DNA of 64,000 nucleotides from Devosia neptuniae (GCF_025452235.1 NZ_CP104965.1:1612001-1676000); one strand, 5' to 3'; shown: positions 43,670 through 52,632, counted from the first letter of the stretch. Translations and numbers: made by a program. Notes: generated from the letters alone by a model not told the origin.

Positions 43670-43852
43670 TCAGGCCTGCTTGTCTATCCTGAGTCCCTGA
43701 CCCGGCGGCGGCGCGGCGGGGGCGGATTGCAGCAGGGTATTGAGCAGGGTCGCTTCCAGGTCGTGGGTCTTCTTGAGCACGGCCATCTGTACGGACCCGC
43801 GGGTTGCCGCAGTCTGCATAGTCACCATTTGCATGGCCAGATCGGTATCCAT
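43670..43852 (-). CDS. YjfB-like putative motility protein (60 aa)
   Basis: This short protein fits the YjfB-like family: MDTDLAMQMVTMQTAATRG, then VQMAVLKKTHDLEATLLNTLLQ and a Pro-rich end (APAAPPPGQG). Family members are annotated as putative motility proteins and are typically about 60 residues. GGGACGC lies just upstream of the ATG. No flagellar gene adjoins it; the two chemoreceptors are 40 kb away. The assignment is by pattern and could be wrong for so short a protein. Confidence 0.7.
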   Translation of the reverse strand: MDTDLAMQMVTMQTAATRGSVQMAVLKKTHDLEATLLNTLLQSAPAAPPPGQGLRIDKQA

Positions 43853-43950
43853 GGAGCGTCCCTTCTGGGTCAATGAAGGTGTAGAATAGCGGCTGGGCGG
43901 TAAACAAAAGCTTGGAATATTGCGGTGATTTGGTGAAATTGCCGCCGAGA

Positions 43951-44634
43951 TCAGCGGCCGCCCCAGAACACGACTTCGCGTCGTTTGAGCCCGGCCGCCA
44001 GGATGATGCCAGTGACAAAGCCGCCCAGATGGGCCCACCAGGCGACCGATTCGGTCGAGCCGATCACCACATAGAAGAGCTGGGTGGCGACCCAGAAACC
44101 CAGCATCCAGAACGCCGGTACGGGCAGGGGAATGGGGATGATGATGCGGGCCAGGACGAAAACTCGGGCATGGGGGAAGAGCAGGATATAGGCGCCCATG
44201 ACGCCAGCCACTGCGCCGGATGCGCCGATTAGCGGGCCATTGGCGTCGAGGTTGAACGCCATATGAGCCAAGGCAGCGCAGATGGCGCAGATCAGATAGA
44301 AGGCCAGGAACCGGACGTGGCCCATGGCGTCTTCGATATTGTCGCCGAAAATCCACAGGAACAGCATGTTGCTGAGCAGATGCAGCCAATCGGCATGCAG
44401 GAACGCATAGGTCACCAACGTCGCCCAATCGGGCAGCCAGGGCACAGGCTGGGGGTAAAGATTGCGCACGACGATGGGGATCATGCCGAAATCGATGGTC
44501 GCCTGATCGAAGGCCGCCGGCGGCAGCACGGACTGAAACAGGAAGCAGATGATCGTTACGGCCATCAGCCCATAGGTCACATAGGGAAACCGCACATGCC
44601 TTAGAGGATTGGTGTCATGCAGCGGCAGGAACAT
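43951..44634 (-). CDS. Rhomboid family intramembrane serine protease
   Basis: A 227-residue, six-pass membrane protease. The catalytic Ser139 is in GASGAVAG and His202 in WAHLGGF. His85 and Asn89 in HLLSNMLFLWIFG form the usual oxyanion environment. Substrates are unknown. Its start is three bases from the stop of the upstream adenosyltransferase, so the minus-strand run twin-TM, adenosyltransferase, rhomboid is likely one operon. Confidence 0.93.
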   Translation of the reverse strand: MFLPLHDTNPLRHVRFPYVTYGLMAVTIICFLFQSVLPPAAFDQATIDFGMIPIVVRNLYPQPVPWLPDWATLVTYAFLHADWLHLLSNMLFLWIFGDNIEDAMGHVRFLAFYLICAICAALAHMAFNLDANGPLIGASGAVAGVMGAYILLFPHARVFVLARIIIPIPLPVPAFWMLGFWVATQLFYVVIGSTESVAWWAHLGGFVTGIILAAGLKRREVVFWGGR

Positions 44635-44637
44635 GGG

Positions 44638-45234
44638 TCAGTCGCCTTTCGCCACGTCGCCGTGATTGCCGGGCACCCATAGCACGTCCTTGGCCCCATT
44701 GGCATTGGCCACGCGCGCCAGCACGAAGAGCAGGTCGGAGAGGCGGTTGAGGTAGCGCACGGCTTCGGGATTGGTATCGGGTTCGGCCGCGGCCAACCGC
44801 ACGGTCAGGCGCTCGGCACGGCGCGTAACGGTGCGCGCGATATGGAGCGCCGAAGCCAGTGGGGTGCCGCCGGGCAGCACAAAGCTTTTGAGCGGGCTGA
44901 TATCGGCGTTGAAATGGTCGATCTGTTTTTCCAGCCATGCCGTCTGCACGGCGCGGACGCGCAGGGTCGGGTGTTCGGCGGCGGGGTCATCAGCGCCGGG
45001 CGTGGCGAGGTCCGAGCCGACATCGAAGAGATCGTTCTGCACACGGGAGAGCAGCATATCGATCTTGGGCATGGAATTGGTTTGCAGCCGCGCGTGACCG
45101 ATAAAGGCGTTGGCCTCGTCCACCGTACCATAGGCCTCGACGCGCGGATCGAATTTGGGGCGGCGGGGGCCGCGCACGAGGCCCGTCGTGCCGTCATCGC
45201 CGGTCTTGGTATAGATGCGGTTGAGCTTGACCAT
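44638..45234 (-). CDS. Cob(I)yrinic acid a,c-diamide adenosyltransferase, PduO type
   Basis: The enzyme adenosylates cobalamin from ATP. The PduO-type N-terminal motif is KLNRIYTKTGDDGTTGL, then AYGTVDEANAFIG, LPGG with the ATP loop, and RRAERLTVRL. The 198-residue length is right. The ATG at 45234 is two bases after the stop of the twin-TM gene. No B12 riboswitch or other cobalamin gene is visible here. Confidence 0.94.
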   Translation of the reverse strand: MVKLNRIYTKTGDDGTTGLVRGPRRPKFDPRVEAYGTVDEANAFIGHARLQTNSMPKIDMLLSRVQNDLFDVGSDLATPGADDPAAEHPTLRVRAVQTAWLEKQIDHFNADISPLKSFVLPGGTPLASALHIARTVTRRAERLTVRLAAAEPDTNPEAVRYLNRLSDLLFVLARVANANGAKDVLWVPGNHGDVAKGD

Positions 45235-45236
45235 AG

Positions 45237-45434
45237 CTAACCCCGGCCGCCGAAGAAGTAGAGCGCGCCGAGCAGCAGCACCAGCGCCACGGCCTGGCCG
45301 ATGACGCGCAGGCGCATCAATTTCTGGCTGGTATTGCCCGGACCGCCCTTGAGCATATTCCACAGACCCATGCCCAGCACGATGACGACAAAGATCAAAG
45401 CGAGCGCGATGGCGATATTGAGAAGGGTTTCCAT
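45237..45434 (-). CDS. Twin-transmembrane small protein (HIG1-like)
   Basis: A 65-residue protein with two membrane helices (about residues 6-25 and 43-60) joined by a basic loop KGGPGNTSQKLMRLRV. This layout matches HIG1/twin-transmembrane proteins of alphaproteobacteria, often adjacent to the adenosyltransferase. AGGA is just upstream of the ATG at 45434, better than the TTG at 45446. Confidence 0.8.
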   Translation of the reverse strand: METLLNIAIALALIFVVIVLGMGLWNMLKGGPGNTSQKLMRLRVIGQAVALVLLLGALYFFGGRG

Positions 45435-45466
45435 GAAGTCCTGCAAGCGTTCAGGGGCTGGCGCCC

Positions 45467-46366
45467 CTACGAATCCGTAATGCCGATATAGACCGAAAGC
45501 CCCTCGGCCAGCGCATCATAGATGGCACGAATCCGGTGGCTGGTGAACAATTCCCTGTGCGTGGTGAGCCAGACTTCGAGCGGGGGGATCGCAAGATCAA
45601 TCGGCAGGGCCACCATGCCGAGCGTTTGAGCGACCAGCCCGGCCTGGGCAAAGCCCACGCCCAGACCCGCGCGCAGCAATTCCCAGAGCTGGGTTTGGCT
45701 ATCCGAACGCAAGAGGAATTGCTCGCGCTTGAGTGGGAAGCCGACCTTCTGCGCGTGAGCGATGATGAGATCGGAGCGGTCCAGCCCGATGAGATCGTGG
45801 TAGTAGAGATCGGCCGGCGTTTTTGGCGTGCCGCGCCGATCCAGATAGTCCTGATGGGCGACCGGAACCATGGGAATTTCGCCGAGCTTTTTGGTGACCA
45901 GGTCGAGCTGGTTGGGCCGGAACATACGGATAGCGATATCGGCTTCGCGCAGCAGCAGGTTTTCCGCCGAATCGGTGGGGACGAGTTCGAGCGCGATTGC
46001 GGGGTAACGTTGGCGGATGGCGACCAGCAAATCGGGCAACACGTAATTGGACACCATCGTGCTGGCGGTGATGCGCACGGTGCCGCCGAATTCGGCCTGG
46101 GCGCCTTCGGCCAGGATCGCCGCCTGCGCCAGTGATGCCTGGGCGGCGGCAACGGGTTCGTAGATGCGCAGCGCCGCGACATTGGGCTTGAGCCCGCTCA
46201 GGGTGCGCTCGAACAGCGACAGGCCCAGATCATATTCGAGGGTTTCGATATGACGACCGACCGTGGGCTGGCTGATGCCCAGCTCGCGCGCCGCAGCCGA
46301 AAGCGAGCCATTGGCGACGACTGCGGAAAAGCTTCGCCATAAGGCCCAATCGGGTTCTCTATTCAT
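45467..46366 (-). CDS. LysR-family transcriptional regulator
   Basis: A 299-residue regulator. The winged helix-turn-helix is at residues about 5-65 (WALWRSFSAVVANGSLSAAARELGISQPTVGRHIETLE, in part), and a periplasmic-binding-like effector domain follows (VRITASTMVSNYVLPDLL). It is divergent from the NAD(P)-binding oxidoreductase gene 86 bases away, the usual LysR layout, so it probably controls that gene and itself. The effector is unknown. Confidence 0.94.
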   Translation of the reverse strand: MNREPDWALWRSFSAVVANGSLSAAARELGISQPTVGRHIETLEYDLGLSLFERTLSGLKPNVAALRIYEPVAAAQASLAQAAILAEGAQAEFGGTVRITASTMVSNYVLPDLLVAIRQRYPAIALELVPTDSAENLLLREADIAIRMFRPNQLDLVTKKLGEIPMVPVAHQDYLDRRGTPKTPADLYYHDLIGLDRSDLIIAHAQKVGFPLKREQFLLRSDSQTQLWELLRAGLGVGFAQAGLVAQTLGMVALPIDLAIPPLEVWLTTHRELFTSHRIRAIYDALAEGLSVYIGITDS

Positions 46367-46452
46367 TTTTGAATGGCGATTCGAAGACAATGGCAGATTT
46401 ATCGACGATAGTGAATGGAGGATGCTGTGTCCATCAGCAAAGGAGATGCAGG

Positions 46453-47397
46453 ATGAGCACGGCAAAGATCACAGTTTTGGGCATTAACGGCCATATCGGC
46501 CACCACGCGGCCAAGGCGTTTCGGGACGCGGGCTATGACGTCACCGGCCTTGGTCGCAGCAATCGGATGCCGATCGAGGGCGTCACCTTCGTCAAGGGCG
46601 ATGCGGGCAATATTGCCGAGATCGCGGCGGCGATTGCCGATGCCGACATCGTGGTGAATGCGCTCAACCTGCCCTATGACAAATGGGACAAGGGCCGTGC
46701 CGAGGCGCAGCTCGCCACTGTGATCGCCGCCATGGGCGATAGCGGCAAGACCATGCTGTTTCCGGGCAATGTCTATAATTATGCAGCGACGGACCGGCAC
46801 ATGACCCCCGGCATGGCCCAGCATCCGCAGACGCCGCGCGGCGCGATCCGGGTGCGGCAGGAGGCGATACTGGCGGCGGCATCCAAGGCCGGCAAGTTCC
46901 AGACTATCATCATCCGGGCTGGGGATTTCTACGCGCCGGGCAATGTTGGCGACTGGTTCGATCAGGCCATGCTGATGGATGCCAAAAAGGGCAAGGTCTA
47001 TCATATGGCCGATCTGGATGTGGGCCACGCCTGGGCCTATTTGCCCGACCTAGGCCGGGCATTCGTCAAGGTGGCCGAGCAGCGGCACGGCCTTGGTGCC
47101 TTCGAGACGTTCCACTTTGCCGGGCACTTTGAAACGCATGGCGCCATGCTGGCGGCGATTCAGGCGGCGGCGCCTGTCCCGCTCAGGGCCGGGCAATTGC
47201 CCTGGATCGTGCTGCAGGCCATGGGGCTGGCGATGCCAATGATGCGCGAGATCGTCAAGATGCGCTATCTCTGGAACAATCCGATGGAATTGGTCGATCC
47301 AAGGCTGGGTGCCATTCTGGGCAAGGATTTCGGCACGCCATTTGCCGAAGCCGTGGCGGCGTCAACCAAGCCGTTCTTCGCTGGCAAGGCTGCCTAA
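46453..47397 (+). CDS. NAD(P)-binding Rossmann-fold oxidoreductase/epimerase-like protein
   Basis: A 314-residue protein with the nucleotide motif ITVLGINGHIGHHAAKAF (GxxGxxG variant) and an extended SDR/NmrA-like pattern: DADIVVNALNLPYDKW, FPGNVYNYAAT and RAGDFYAPG. The YxxxK catalytic motif is not obvious, so it may be an atypical SDR. GGAG is upstream of the ATG at 46453. The divergent LysR gene suggests induction by a specific metabolite. Confidence 0.85.
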   Translation: MSTAKITVLGINGHIGHHAAKAFRDAGYDVTGLGRSNRMPIEGVTFVKGDAGNIAEIAAAIADADIVVNALNLPYDKWDKGRAEAQLATVIAAMGDSGKTMLFPGNVYNYAATDRHMTPGMAQHPQTPRGAIRVRQEAILAAASKAGKFQTIIIRAGDFYAPGNVGDWFDQAMLMDAKKGKVYHMADLDVGHAWAYLPDLGRAFVKVAEQRHGLGAFETFHFAGHFETHGAMLAAIQAAAPVPLRAGQLPWIVLQAMGLAMPMMREIVKMRYLWNNPMELVDPRLGAILGKDFGTPFAEAVAASTKPFFAGKAA

Positions 47398-48251
47398 AAG
47401 CCCAACTCCCGGCGAACGTCTTGTTGTGTCCAGCCAGCGTCCCGCAGGCTCGCCAGATTGGGCGAACCTTTCGATTTGCTGAGTTTCTTGCCCTCGGCGT
47501 CGAGGATCAGCCGGTGGAAATTATAGATGGGCGAGGGCAAGCCGAGCAGGAATTGCAGCAGGACATGCAGGTCGGTTGCCGCTTCCATGTCGCGACCGCG
47601 GGTGACGTGGGTGATGGCCTGGGCGGCGTCGTCCACGACGACGCTGAGATGGTAGCTGGTGGGCGTGCCCTTGCGCTGCAGCACAACATCGCCCCAGCGT
47701 TCGGGGTGGGCGTAACGCACTTGCGGGCGGTCGGTGACCAGCGGGCCGACAATGGTAAAGGTCAGCATGCCGGTCCGGGCGATAGCCTTTTCGATATCGA
47801 GGCGGAATTGCACGGGATCGCCGCGTTGCAGGCGCTCGATCTGTTCGCCCCGGTGCAGATGCCGGCAGGTGCCGGGATAAAGCGGGGCGCCGTCAGGGTC
47901 GGTGCCGTCGGCTTTGGCGGCGATACCGCTGCGCGAGCAGAAGCAGGGATAGAGCAGATCAGCATCGCGCAGGCGATTGGCCGCCTCGGCATAGATGGGG
48001 AAGCGCTCGGACTGAACCATGACCGGCTCGGGCCAATCCAGACCCAGCCAATGCAGGTCATCAATAATGGCTTGGGCAAATTCGGGTTTACAGCGCTCGG
48101 GGTCAGTGTCCTCCATGCGCAACAGAGCCGTGCCGCCCAGTAGCGCTGCCGCCTGCCAGGTGTAGAGCGCCGAATAGGCATGGCCCAGATGCAGCCGGCC
48201 ATTGGGGCTGGGGGCAAAACGCAGGATGGGTTTGGACGATGGCGAAGACAT
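47394..48251 (-). CDS. gluQRS: Glutamyl-Q tRNA(Asp) synthetase
   Basis: A truncated GluRS paralogue (about 285 residues) that charges the queuosine base of tRNA(Asp) with glutamate. The HIGH-like motif is PSPNGRLHLGHAYSAL and the KMSKS-like motif is KKLSKSKGS; the anticodon domain is missing, as expected. Cysteines CFCS and TCRH may bind zinc. Start ATG 48251; no Shine-Dalgarno is visible. It is divergent from the DNA glycosylase gene, with overlapping or nearly touching start regions. It overlaps the oxidoreductase stop by four bases. Confidence 0.93.
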   Translation of the reverse strand: MSSPSSKPILRFAPSPNGRLHLGHAYSALYTWQAAALLGGTALLRMEDTDPERCKPEFAQAIIDDLHWLGLDWPEPVMVQSERFPIYAEAANRLRDADLLYPCFCSRSGIAAKADGTDPDGAPLYPGTCRHLHRGEQIERLQRGDPVQFRLDIEKAIARTGMLTFTIVGPLVTDRPQVRYAHPERWGDVVLQRKGTPTSYHLSVVVDDAAQAITHVTRGRDMEAATDLHVLLQFLLGLPSPIYNFHRLILDAEGKKLSKSKGSPNLASLRDAGWTQQDVRRELGF

Positions 48252-48274
48252 TGCAGCTTGTGTACAGCAGACAA

Positions 48275-48925
48275 ATGTCTCCGTCACCGCGCATCGATAG
48301 TGTCGAAACCATTGCCGCCCATCTCGACGTGCTGGTCGGGATCGATCCGCGACTGGCCGCCATCAGGGCGGTGACCGGGGACGTTTACCCGCGCATCGAC
48401 GCGGCCGGTTTTGTGGGGATTTCGCGCATTGTCTGCGGACAATTGCTGTCGGTGGCGAGTGCCGCTGCAATCTGGGCGCGCTACATAAAGGTCGAGGGGG
48501 CGCTCGATCCCATCGGCTTTCTGAACCTCGATGAGGCGGCGATCCGCGCCGTCGGCTTTTCAGGCGGCAAGTATCGAACGGTGCGGGCGATTGCCGAAGC
48601 CATGGCGTCCGGCACGCTGGATTTCGACCATCTCGAGACCCTGCCGGCGGATGCGGCAGTAGGCTACCTGACGGCCCATAAGGGGATCGGTCCCTGGACC
48701 GCGCAGGTCTATCTTATGTTCTGCGCCGGGCATCCTGATATCTTCCCAGCCGGGGACCTAGCGCTGCGCAAGGCGGTGCAGGATGGGCTTGGACTTGATC
48801 GGCTGCCCGAAATCAGCGAACTAGCCAATCTGGCACGAAACTGGGCCCCGCACCGTTCGGCAGCGGCACTGCTGTTCTGGCGCTATTATGCGGTTCGCCG
48901 TAACCGCGAAGGCGTGTTGAGCTGA
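48275..48925 (+). CDS. DNA-3-methyladenine glycosylase II-like (HhH-GPD)
   Basis: A 216-residue HhH-GPD glycosylase that would remove alkylated bases. The hairpin is LTAHKGIGPWTAQVYLMFC and the catalytic Asp161 is in FPAGDLALRKA. The usual QQxVS helix reads CGQLLSV. ATG 48275 begins near the conserved part; ATG 48239 would overlap the gluQRS start on the other strand, and GGATGGG precedes it, so the start is open. A hairpin TGTGGCG-gatg-CGCCACA (48944-48961) follows the stop. Confidence 0.88.
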   Translation: MSPSPRIDSVETIAAHLDVLVGIDPRLAAIRAVTGDVYPRIDAAGFVGISRIVCGQLLSVASAAAIWARYIKVEGALDPIGFLNLDEAAIRAVGFSGGKYRTVRAIAEAMASGTLDFDHLETLPADAAVGYLTAHKGIGPWTAQVYLMFCAGHPDIFPAGDLALRKAVQDGLGLDRLPEISELANLARNWAPHRSAAALLFWRYYAVRRNREGVLS

Positions 48926-49076
48926 GGGTTTGGCTTTGAGGCATGTGGCGGATGCGCCACAGAAATTTCCTTACTGGGAATGGACGCCAATAAATCATCC
49001 AAATGAATGATGTGGAGAAAGATCAGCTTTGCTCATCTTGCGCCGCGGTTGTTTCGGCGAGGATGAGGGAATTTTG

Positions 49077-49901
49077 ATGCGGAGCGCAATTTTGCTGGTT
49101 GGGGCCAGCTTTTCACTATTGGCGAGCAGCGCACAGGCGCAGGACATTACCGATTGGAGCGGCTTTTACGCCGGGGTGCTGGTCGGCTATGGGATGGACC
49201 GGACCCAGACCGAGTCGAGCTCGTCAATCATACCGCCAGTCGAAGCTGGTGACGATGTATTCTACTCGGGCAGCAACCGGTTCTCGCAGGAGCGGATCGA
49301 GGGGCTGCTGGGCGGCGTCGGCGCGGGTTACAATTTCCAGCACAACCAGTTTGTGCTGGGCGTCGATGGCGATATCAATTTCGGCGACCTGGACAAGACC
49401 ACCAGCGCATTTGGTTCCCTCACCATTGACGATCGGGAGGATGGCGAGGTCTTCGAGCTGGGTCAGGGCAGTGACACGACCTATGGCGTCGATTGGTACA
49501 GCACCTTTGCGCTGCGGGCCGGCGTCACCTTCGATGGCTGGCTGGTCTATGCCAAGATGGGCGCGGCGGTGGGCAATGTTTCGTCCAATTCGACATCAAA
49601 TTTCACGGTTGCATCCAACCTTCCCCCCGAGGATATGCCGCTACCGGCGGGGTCGTATTCATCCTCGGCCAATACCAGCCAGCTTCTATTCGGGCCGACA
49701 TTCGGCCTTGGCGTCGAAAAGATGCTGACATCGAACATTTCGCTGGGCGCTGAATATAGCTATGTCGGACTGCCCGACGTCACGATCCCGCAGGCGAGCG
49801 GCATTGGTGGGGACCTGCTAGGCATTGGCGGCGGTTCGGACCCGATCGAAGTCACCTCCAGCATCCATGTGCTCAAGGGCACGCTCAAATATCATTTCTA
49901 G
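49077..49901 (+). CDS. Outer-membrane beta-barrel protein (Omp25/31-like)
   Basis: A 274-residue protein with a signal peptide (1-22, ending SSAQA), an opening WSGFYAGVLVGYG typical of alphaproteobacterial Omp25/31 porin-like proteins, and a C-terminal aromatic (LKYHF) for barrel insertion. Repeated beta strands include FALRAGVTFDGWLVYAKMG and ISLGAEYSYVGL. GAGGGA precedes the ATG at 49077. A terminator follows at 49960-49980. Confidence 0.88.
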   Translation: MRSAILLVGASFSLLASSAQAQDITDWSGFYAGVLVGYGMDRTQTESSSSIIPPVEAGDDVFYSGSNRFSQERIEGLLGGVGAGYNFQHNQFVLGVDGDINFGDLDKTTSAFGSLTIDDREDGEVFELGQGSDTTYGVDWYSTFALRAGVTFDGWLVYAKMGAAVGNVSSNSTSNFTVASNLPPEDMPLPAGSYSSSANTSQLLFGPTFGLGVEKMLTSNISLGAEYSYVGLPDVTIPQASGIGGDLLGIGGGSDPIEVTSSIHVLKGTLKYHF

Positions 49902-49959
49902 CATCTTCCTGATGCAGCTGTGCCTCATCGCCAGCTGAACTTGACCCCGGCGACCCCGT

Positions 49960-49980
49960 AAAGCCGTCGTCGGGCTTTTT
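49960..49980 (+). terminator. Rho-independent terminator after the beta-barrel gene
   Basis: AAAGCC-gtcgtcg-GGCTTTTT, six-base arms and a T-run. Confidence 0.65.
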
Positions 49981-50059
49981 CCGTCTTGCCACAATGGCAT
50001 CCGCATGGATGATATGGCCGTGCGGCAAACACAGCGTCGATGGACGCGGGTGGTTGCAA

Positions 50060-51181
50060 ATGGCTGAGACTTCTCCGCAGGATCTGACGGATCTGTCGAA
50101 CTACCTCTATGGCGCGGTGTTCGACGACGCGATGTGGGCCAAGGCGGCCGAGGTGGTGCGCCGCGCCACCAATAGCCAGCATGTCGCGCTGGGCTTCTTC
50201 GACTATCAAACGCGGCAGCAATCCATGCTGCATGGCGATTGCGAGCCCGAGTTTGAACGTAGCTATCGCGATCTGGTGGATATCAATCCCCTGGCTCGCC
50301 CGATGCAGGCAATGGCGCTGGGCACTGCGCTGGTTGACCAGCAGGTGGTGGCCCACGGTGATTTCGAGCGCTCCGCTTTCTTTGACCTGTGGATGCGGCC
50401 ACAGCAGATGCATAGCGCCATGATGCACAAGATCAGCACGCGCGATCGCATCAATGGCTATCTGGCGCTCAATCGCGGCGGCAAGGGCGGCAAGTATGAC
50501 CGGCGTGAGTTGCTGGTGATCGATGAAATCAGTTCGACGCTGGCGCATGCGGTCACCCTGCGCGTACGGTTCGGTGCCCGTACCATGGCGCAGACGGGGC
50601 AGGAACTGGGTGGGCGCGGCATCGGCTGGGTGGCCGTGTCCGGCACTGGCAAGCTGATTTGGGCCAATGACGCTGCCGAGGCTCTGCTGGCCGAGCCGGG
50701 TTCGGCCATCAGCGGGCGGTTGGGCGCTTTGCGCGTGGTTCATCCCCTGCAGATGCGAGAATTCATGGCGGCCTTGCAGCGCGCCAATGTGCCGGCGGGC
50801 AGCATTGGCACCGACATGATCGCCACGCATCCTGAAACCGGCAATGCCGTCGCATTGTCGATCATCCCGGCGCGCAATCTTTTCGTGCAGGGGCTCCCCG
50901 CGCTGCAGGGCGCCCATATCGCAATACGCGATCTCTCCGAGCGCCTGCCGCCGGGCTTTGAAGATCGGATCCGCGCCATGTTCGATTTGACGCCCAAGGA
51001 AGCGGCGCTGGCGGCGGCTTTGGCGAGTGGCCGGGCGCTGGGCGATGTCGCGCGCAGCAATGGCGTGTCGATCCTGACGGTGCGCACCCAATTGGGGCAT
51101 CTGTTCCGCAAGACCGATACCAGGCAGCAGAGCCAGTTGGTGTCCCTGTTGCTGGCGGTGGAGCCATTGCCGCAGATGTAG
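50060..51181 (+). CDS. LuxR-type helix-turn-helix regulator
   Basis: A 373-residue regulator. The C-terminal LuxR/GerE helix-turn-helix is FDLTPKEAALAAALASGR, then LGDVARSNGVSILTVRTQLGHLFRKTDTRQQSQLV (cited for position, about residues 310-360). The long N-terminal part may be PAS/GAF-like (GWVAVSGTGKLIWANDAAEALL reads like a PAS domain). No receiver Asp is present. ATG 50060 is favoured over upstream ATG 50009. Its ligand is unknown. Confidence 0.82.
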   Translation: MAETSPQDLTDLSNYLYGAVFDDAMWAKAAEVVRRATNSQHVALGFFDYQTRQQSMLHGDCEPEFERSYRDLVDINPLARPMQAMALGTALVDQQVVAHGDFERSAFFDLWMRPQQMHSAMMHKISTRDRINGYLALNRGGKGGKYDRRELLVIDEISSTLAHAVTLRVRFGARTMAQTGQELGGRGIGWVAVSGTGKLIWANDAAEALLAEPGSAISGRLGALRVVHPLQMREFMAALQRANVPAGSIGTDMIATHPETGNAVALSIIPARNLFVQGLPALQGAHIAIRDLSERLPPGFEDRIRAMFDLTPKEAALAAALASGRALGDVARSNGVSILTVRTQLGHLFRKTDTRQQSQLVSLLLAVEPLPQM

Positions 51182-51246
51182 GTTTCTGCGGCTGGATTTT
51201 TGCGCCCTGGCGGGGCAGGGTGCGCCGGTCATTTTTGGAAATCGCC

Positions 51247-51909
51247 ATGTCCGCAAAACTCTCCGGTCCCATGCTTGCGCCTAAATCGGGCGGGCAGCCC
51301 AACCATGCCGTGGTGCTGCTGCATGGCTATGGCAGCGATGGTGCCGACCTGATCGGGCTGGCGCCGCATTGGCAGGATATTTTGTCCGATGCGCTGTTCG
51401 TTTCGCCCAATGCGCCCGAAGCGTGCCGGGTCAATGCGGCGGGCTACCAGTGGTTCGACATCGACTATGAAGGCGATCGACTGGCCAGCCGGCAAATGGG
51501 TGTGGTGCAGGCGCGGCCGGTGCTGGTCGAGTTTCTTAACGATCTATGGCGCCAGACCGGGGTAACGCCGCAGCACACCATTCTCGCCGGGTTCAGCCAG
51601 GGCGCGATGATGGCGCTGCATGTGGGCCTGTCGCTGCCCGAGCCGCTGATGGGGATCATTGCGTTTTCAGGCGCCTTCCTGCCCGCAGAAGGTTTTGCCG
51701 AGGGGACGTTCGCCAGGCAGCCGGTGTGTCTCGTGCATGGGGACATGGACCCGGTGGTCGATCCTGAACTGAGCGCCGATGCCGATGTGGCCTTGCGACT
51801 GGCCGGCTATGATGTGGCCTATCATGTCAGCCCCGGCGTTGGGCATGGCATTGCGCCGGACGGTCTGGCTTTTGCCAGCGCATTCATCGCCCGCCAGCTC
51901 GAAAAATAA
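51247..51909 (+). CDS. Carboxylesterase/phospholipase (alpha/beta hydrolase)
   Basis: A 220-residue enzyme of the abhydrolase_2 type. The nucleophile Ser117 lies in GFSQGAMM, Asp168 in HGDMDPVVD and His200 in GVGHGIAPDG. It has VVLLHGYGSDGADL as the oxyanion loop. GGA precedes the ATG at 51247; the ATG-like start at 51220 is less conserved. It would act on acyl esters or thioesters; the natural substrate is unknown. Confidence 0.92.
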   Translation: MSAKLSGPMLAPKSGGQPNHAVVLLHGYGSDGADLIGLAPHWQDILSDALFVSPNAPEACRVNAAGYQWFDIDYEGDRLASRQMGVVQARPVLVEFLNDLWRQTGVTPQHTILAGFSQGAMMALHVGLSLPEPLMGIIAFSGAFLPAEGFAEGTFARQPVCLVHGDMDPVVDPELSADADVALRLAGYDVAYHVSPGVGHGIAPDGLAFASAFIARQLEK

Positions 51910-52009
51910 TCACGCGTGCCTCTGCACATGCCCGCTTCACAGCCCTGACACAAAGGGCCTAGTATAAGGGGGCTATGGACTTACTCGATTCCCGATCCGG
52001 GAGACTCAA

Positions 52010-52567
52010 GTGACGATCCACGTGTCGCCTGAGGCCTGTCCCGCACTCGTTCTGAACGCCGACTTCCGGCCGCTCAGTTACTATCCCTTGTCATTGTGGT
52101 CTTGGCAGGATGCGATCAAGGCTGTGTGCCTGGATCGGGTCAATATTGTCAGCCATTACGATACGGTCATCCACTCGCCCAGCTTCGAAATGCAGCTGCC
52201 TAGCGTGGTGTCGCTCAAGGATTATGTGAAGCCGGCGCGGCATCCCGCCTTTACCCGCTTCAACGTGTTCCTGCGCGATCGCTTCCAGTGCCAATATTGC
52301 GGTTCCAAGGATGACCTGACCTTCGACCACGTGATTCCGCGCTCCAAGGGCGGGCTGACCACCTGGGACAATGTCGTGGCCGCCTGCGCGCCGTGCAATC
52401 TGCGCAAGGCCAATCGGCTGCCCAGCGAAATCAAGATGTATCCTCATCAGGCGCCCTATCACCCCACGGTGCATGATCTGCACAATAATGGCCGGGCCTT
52501 CCCGCCCAACCATTTGCACCAGAGCTGGCTCGACTATCTCTACTGGGACATCGAACTCGAGCCGTAA
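52010..52567 (+). CDS. HNH endonuclease domain protein
   Basis: A 185-residue protein found widely in alphaproteobacteria. The HNH core is FQCQYCGSKDDLTFDHVIP (with the two CxxC pairs CQYC and CAPC) followed by SKGGLTTWDNVVAACAPC. The N-terminal part (ALVLNADFRPLSYYPLSLW) is conserved in this stand-alone family. GTG start, with GGGAG six bases upstream. No methylase or specificity gene is near, so it is not an obvious restriction system. A terminator follows. Confidence 0.9.
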   Translation: MTIHVSPEACPALVLNADFRPLSYYPLSLWSWQDAIKAVCLDRVNIVSHYDTVIHSPSFEMQLPSVVSLKDYVKPARHPAFTRFNVFLRDRFQCQYCGSKDDLTFDHVIPRSKGGLTTWDNVVAACAPCNLRKANRLPSEIKMYPHQAPYHPTVHDLHNNGRAFPPNHLHQSWLDYLYWDIELEP

Positions 52568-52572
52568 TAACG

Positions 52573-52606
52573 AAAATCCCGCCTGGCTTTCACCGGCGGG
52601 ATTTTT
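52573..52606 (+). terminator. Rho-independent terminator after the HNH gene
   Basis: AAAATCCCGCC and GGCGGGATTTTT form an eleven-base stem with a T-run. It may also serve the convergent 81-residue gene. Confidence 0.85.
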
Positions 52607-52632
52607 CATTGCTCACGCGATTTATTGAGGTC

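Noticed and set aside
52010..52567. HNH protein as a restriction enzyme or prophage gene
   Set aside because: It is a stand-alone chromosomal family with no methylase, terminase or phage genes around it.
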